DNA from: Actinomycetes bacterium
GTDB taxonomy: Bacteria > Actinomycetota > Actinomycetes > Actinomycetales > Cellulomonadaceae
Assembly: GCA_023389545.1 (NCBI GenBank)
Contig: JAEWEI010000161.1
Coordinates: 1-8,147 of the forward strand
Length of the DNA stretch: 8,147 bases
Reading direction: 5' to 3'
Position numbers and translations under genes: made by a program. This document shows, piece after piece, positions 5,739 to 8,147 of this stretch. How positions within the stretch are numbered: the stretch's first letter is position 1; each line of letters begins with the position of its first letter. Under the pieces are notes generated by a model. It ran no database searches. It was not told the DNA's origin and worked only from the letters and a program-made list of their open reading frames with translations.

Positions 5739-6834
5739 GCCGCTGCGCATCGCGATGGTCAGCTACTACCTGCCCTCGGGCAGCAAGATCGGGGTGGGAT
5801 ACCAGGCGCATGCGCTGGCCTGCGAGCTGACCCGTCGCGGGCACCACGTGGACATGATCAGCGAGTGCCCGCCGGTCGACGGCGCGCCGTACGCCCATCG
5901 CCGCGTGCGGCTGCGCGGCCCGCTGCGCACGTTCCGGTTCGCGCAGGCGGTCCGGCGCCTGGACCTGTCCACCTATGACGTGCTGCACGCGCACGGCGAC
6001 GACTACTGGCTGTGGCGCCGGCGGGCCCCCTGGCATGTGCGGACCGTCCACGGCTCCTGCTTCGAGGAGGCCCGGCGGATCCGCGGCGCCAAGGAGCGCG
6101 TGCGCATGGTGCTGCTCGGGCTCAGCGAGGTGCTGGCCGCAGTCGTGGCCGACCGCACCGTCGTGGTGTCCCCGCACACCCGTCGGTGGGTGCCGCGCGC
6201 GCACGCCACCATCCCCAACGGCGTCGACTCGCGCCGCTTCCACCCGGGAATCGGGCCGCGGGCCGACCACCCGGTGATCCTGTTCGTGGGCGCGTGGCAC
6301 GGCCGCAAGCGCGGCGCGGAGCTCGCGGCGGCGTTCACCGAGCACGTGCTCCCCCGCCGCCCGGACGCCGAGCTGTGGATGGTCACCCGGGACGCCCCGG
6401 ACCGGCCGGGGCCCGGCGTGCGCGTGCTGGGCGAGCTGGACGACGACGCGCTCGCCGACGCCTACCGGGCGGCCTGGGTGTTCTGCCTGCCGTCGTCGTA
6501 CGAGGGCTTCGGCATCCCCTACGCGGAGGCGATGGCCTCGGGGCTGCCCGTGGTGGCCACCCCCAACGTGGGCGCGCGGTACGTCACCGACTCCGGGCGC
6601 GCGGGCGTGCTGACCGACCTCGAGCGGCTCGGGCCACGCCTCGCGGAGCTGATCGACGACGCCCCCGCGCGCGCCGCGCTGGCCGCGGCCGGGCTGGCGC
6701 GGTCCGCCGAGTTCACGCTCGACGGCGTGGCCGACAGGTACGAGGCGCTGTTCGCGGAGCGGACGCGGACGCGGGCGGCGGGACCGCGAGCGCCACGCGC
6801 CCCACGCGCCCCACAGTGGAGCCGGACGGCATGA
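5731..6834 (+). CDS. Glycosyltransferase family 4 (GT-B fold)
   Basis: This 367-residue retaining glycosyltransferase uses a nucleotide-activated sugar, probably at the cytoplasmic membrane face during repeat-unit assembly. Seen: an N-terminal domain beginning RIAMVSYYLP (6-15) with a glycine-rich KIGVGYQAHAL (19-29), LHAHGDDYW (85-93), VSPHTRRW (146-153), the linker IPNGVD (161-166), the donor domain opening ILFVGAWHGRKRG (183-195), and the GT4 donor-binding E-x7-E in EGFGIPYAE (Glu258, Glu266) followed by AMASGLPVVATPNVG. The C-terminus ends in a low-complexity Pro-Arg-Ala tail (about 346-367). AGGCGGG (5717-5723) lies 7 bases before the ATG. An internal ATG at 5755 would delete the first beta strand and is less likely. 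The gene overlaps its upstream neighbour by 8 bases and its downstream one by 4. Donor and linkage are unknown. Confidence 0.93.
   Translation: MGEPLRIAMVSYYLPSGSKIGVGYQAHALACELTRRGHHVDMISECPPVDGAPYAHRRVRLRGPLRTFRFAQAVRRLDLSTYDVLHAHGDDYWLWRRRAPWHVRTVHGSCFEEARRIRGAKERVRMVLLGLSEVLAAVVADRTVVVSPHTRRWVPRAHATIPNGVDSRRFHPGIGPRADHPVILFVGAWHGRKRGAELAAAFTEHVLPRRPDAELWMVTRDAPDRPGPGVRVLGELDDDALADAYRAAWVFCLPSSYEGFGIPYAEAMASGLPVVATPNVGARYVTDSGRAGVLTDLERLGPRLAELIDDAPARAALAAAGLARSAEFTLDGVADRYEALFAERTRTRAAGPRAPRAPRAPQWSRTA
6784..6816 (+). repeat. Short 9-bp tandem repeat in the GT4 tail
   Basis: Two perfect copies of CCACGCGCC (6793-6801, 6802-6810) follow a degenerate copy (6784-6792) and precede a partial one (6811-6816). 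In frame they encode repeated Pro-Arg-Ala. The unit is a multiple of three, so copy-number change would lengthen or shorten the protein tail without breaking the frame. Confidence 0.7.
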
Positions 6835-7712
6835 GCGGTCCCCTGCGCCTGGGCGCCTACGTGCTGGCCGCCGACCCCACCTGGGTGCGGTCGAGCCTGC
6901 TGCGCTACTACGACCGACTCGACGTGCTGGTGGTGTCCGTTCCTGTCGATGGGCGCGGCTGGACGGGCGCGCCGGTGTCCGCCCAGGCGGTGCTGGACCT
7001 GGTGCGGGAGGTCGACACCCGCGGCATCGTGCGGGTCGTCACCGGCTCGTGGGTGCGGCCTGACGACCCGCTCGCGGGCGACACCGCGCAGCGCAACGAC
7101 GCGCTCGCCGCCGTCGGCACGAACGTGGACTGGGTGCTGCAGCTCGACACCGACGAGCTGCTGCCCAGCGTCGACGCCCTGGAGCGCGTGCTGCGCGTGG
7201 CCGACGATCGCGGCGTCGACGCCGTCGAGTGGCCCATGCGGGTGCTGTACCGCAGGCTCCGCGACGGCGGGTACCTGCAGGTCGTGGGCTCCGACGGCGC
7301 CGTGTTCCACGAGTACCCGGCGCCAGTGGCGGTGCGCCCGGGCGTCCGGCTGGCGCACTGCCGCCGCACGGGCGGCGCCTTCCTGCGGCCGGTGGTCCGG
7401 GGCGACGTGACCTCCGTGCAGGTGGCCCGCGCCCCCGAGCCGGGCGAGGTCCGTGCCGAGCTGCTCGACCCGTCGGAGGCGATCGTGCACAACTCGTGGG
7501 CCCGCGAGCCGTTGTCGGTGCGGCGCAAGATCGCCTCGTGGGGGCACCACGCGGGCTGGCGCTCCACCGCCTACTACTGGACGCACTGGTGGCCTGCCGC
7601 CTGGCTGTGGCGCGGCCAGCGGCGCATGCACCCCTTCGAGCCGGCGCTGTGGCCACGGCTGGCCGCGGCCCCTCCGGGCACCGGCGCGCTGCTGCTGGAG
7701 GCCGACCGGTGA
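6831..7712 (+). CDS. Atypical GT2-like glycosyltransferase
   Basis: This 293-residue protein probably has a GT-A fold. Seen: an N-terminal LGAYVLAADPTWVRSSL (7-23), a second strand DVLVVSVPVD (31-40), AQRNDALAA (86-94), which matches the (E/Q)RN segment of GT2-like enzymes, and a DXD-like QLDTDELLP (104-112), probably binding the metal and nucleotide. A later His in AIVHNSW (217-223) could complete the metal site. The C-terminus holds a striking aromatic stretch around 243-260 (WRSTAYYW, then THWWPAAWLW), perhaps for membrane or acceptor contact. The usual GT2 nucleotide-binding D-(N/D)-G-S motif near residue 40 is absent and VDGRG stands in its place, so the family assignment is less firm than for its neighbours. 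The ATG overlaps the upstream stop as ATGA, and GTGGAG (6816-6821) lies 9 bases upstream. The frame is open far upstream, but only this start fits the conserved part. Substrate unknown. Confidence 0.82.
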   Translation: MSGPLRLGAYVLAADPTWVRSSLLRYYDRLDVLVVSVPVDGRGWTGAPVSAQAVLDLVREVDTRGIVRVVTGSWVRPDDPLAGDTAQRNDALAAVGTNVDWVLQLDTDELLPSVDALERVLRVADDRGVDAVEWPMRVLYRRLRDGGYLQVVGSDGAVFHEYPAPVAVRPGVRLAHCRRTGGAFLRPVVRGDVTSVQVARAPEPGEVRAELLDPSEAIVHNSWAREPLSVRRKIASWGHHAGWRSTAYYWTHWWPAAWLWRGQRRMHPFEPALWPRLAAAPPGTGALLLEADR

Positions 7713-8147
7713 CCGGGCTATCGCCGGGCCCTGACGCCACCGCCGCGCCGGCCTCCGCCCCCACCGCCGGGGCGTCCCTCGGCACGCTGCACGTGGTGGT
7801 GCTGAGCTGGCACGGGCGCGAGGACACGTTGCGCTGCGTGGCGTCGGCGCTGGCGGACGGACTGGCGCCCCATCAGGTGCTCGTGGTCGACAACGGCTCG
7901 GGCGACGGCCTGGAGGATGCGCTGCGCGGGCTCGACCCCCGGGTGCGGTTCCGGCAGACGGGCGCGAACCTCGGCTTCACCGGGGGGATGAACCACGGGA
8001 TCCGGGCCTGCCTCGACGAGGGCGCCGGCCTTGTCTGCGTGCTGAACAACGACACCGTGGTCACGCCCGGGATGTTCGCCGCGCTCGTCCGCCATGCCGC
8101 CCCCGGCACCGCCGTGAGCCCCGAGGTCCGCTACCTGGATGAGCCGG
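7709..8147 (+). CDS. Glycosyltransferase family 2 (rhamnosyltransferase-like), 3' end cut by the window edge
   Basis: The first 146 codons of a GT2 enzyme are present, and the frame is open to the last base. Seen: a Pro/Ala-rich N-terminal extension (about residues 1-25), the first strand LHVVVLSWHGREDTL (27-41), LVVDNGSGDG (58-67), the segment ANLGFTGGMNHGIR (86-99) typical of the rhamnosyltransferase-like GT2 group, and the metal-binding LNNDT (112-116) where Asn-Asn-Asp stands for DXD. The GTG start forms GTGA with the upstream stop, which supports coupling. The low-complexity extension means that an internal start such as the GTG codons at 7793-7801 would be conceivable, but that would cut into the first strand. 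The acceptor-binding half is missing. Rhamnosyl transfer is a family resemblance only, since no rhamnose genes lie in this window. Confidence 0.92.
   Translation, partial: MTGLSPGPDATAAPASAPTAGASLGTLHVVVLSWHGREDTLRCVASALADGLAPHQVLVVDNGSGDGLEDALRGLDPRVRFRQTGANLGFTGGMNHGIRACLDEGAGLVCVLNNDTVVTPGMFAALVRHAAPGTAVSPEVRYLDEP

Noticed and set aside
6012..6830. An upstream in-frame extension of the GT2-like gene
   Set aside because: The frame is open for 273 codons before 6831, but it lies inside the GT4 gene and reads as Arg/Gly/Ala-rich noise. Conserved sequence begins at the ATG at 6831, which has an ATGA junction.
6519..7631. A 370-codon open frame on the minus strand
   Set aside because: Antisense to the end of the GT4 gene and to the GT2-like gene, with no family signature. 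The plus-strand frames carry conserved glycosyltransferase motifs.

Overview
The window comes from a very GC-rich genome (above 70% by eye, with third codon positions almost all G or C). It uses clear GGAGG-type ribosome binding sites, several GTG starts and genes packed with overlapping stop and start codons. This points to an actinobacterium. A finer placement, for example within the Micrococcales, would be a guess. All recognisable content belongs to one surface-polysaccharide biosynthesis locus (cell-wall glycan, capsule or O-antigen-like), and both ends of the window cut through glycosyltransferase genes, so the locus continues on each side.

Layout: (1) 1-727, minus strand, the N-terminal 242 codons of a family 2 glycosyltransferase running off the left edge. 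(2) 728-964, a divergent intergenic region with an imperfect GC-rich inverted repeat and the strong ribosome binding site of the rightward operon. (3) 965-4653, a four-gene nucleotide-sugar module: glucose-1-phosphate cytidylyltransferase (rfbF-type), an extended SDR epimerase/reductase, an RmlC-like sugar 3,5-epimerase, and a Rossmann-fold oxidoreductase with a C-terminal SAF-like domain (homoserine-dehydrogenase-like). (4) 4650-8147, a glycan-assembly module: a WbsX-type protein, a GT4 (GT-B) glycosyltransferase, an atypical GT2-like protein with a Trp-rich tail, and the first 146 codons of another GT2. The seven rightward genes are separated by 16 bases at most, or overlap by 4 to 8 bases, so they look like one translationally coupled operon.

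Working model (inference): RfbF makes CDP-glucose. The next three enzymes convert a CDP-sugar into a modified, probably deoxy or epimerised, hexose. The glycosyltransferases then build an oligosaccharide repeat containing that sugar. The expected partner of RfbF, a CDP-glucose 4,6-dehydratase (RfbG), is not visible. The SDR that occupies its place has an Ser-Cys-Ser-Val-Tyr active-site strand rather than the Asp-containing dehydratase type. The combination of RfbF, SDR, RmlC-like and SAF-type oxidoreductase is the most interesting part of the window, because its sugar product cannot be read from known pathways. No RNA gene, mobile element, CRISPR array, terminator or broken gene was seen.
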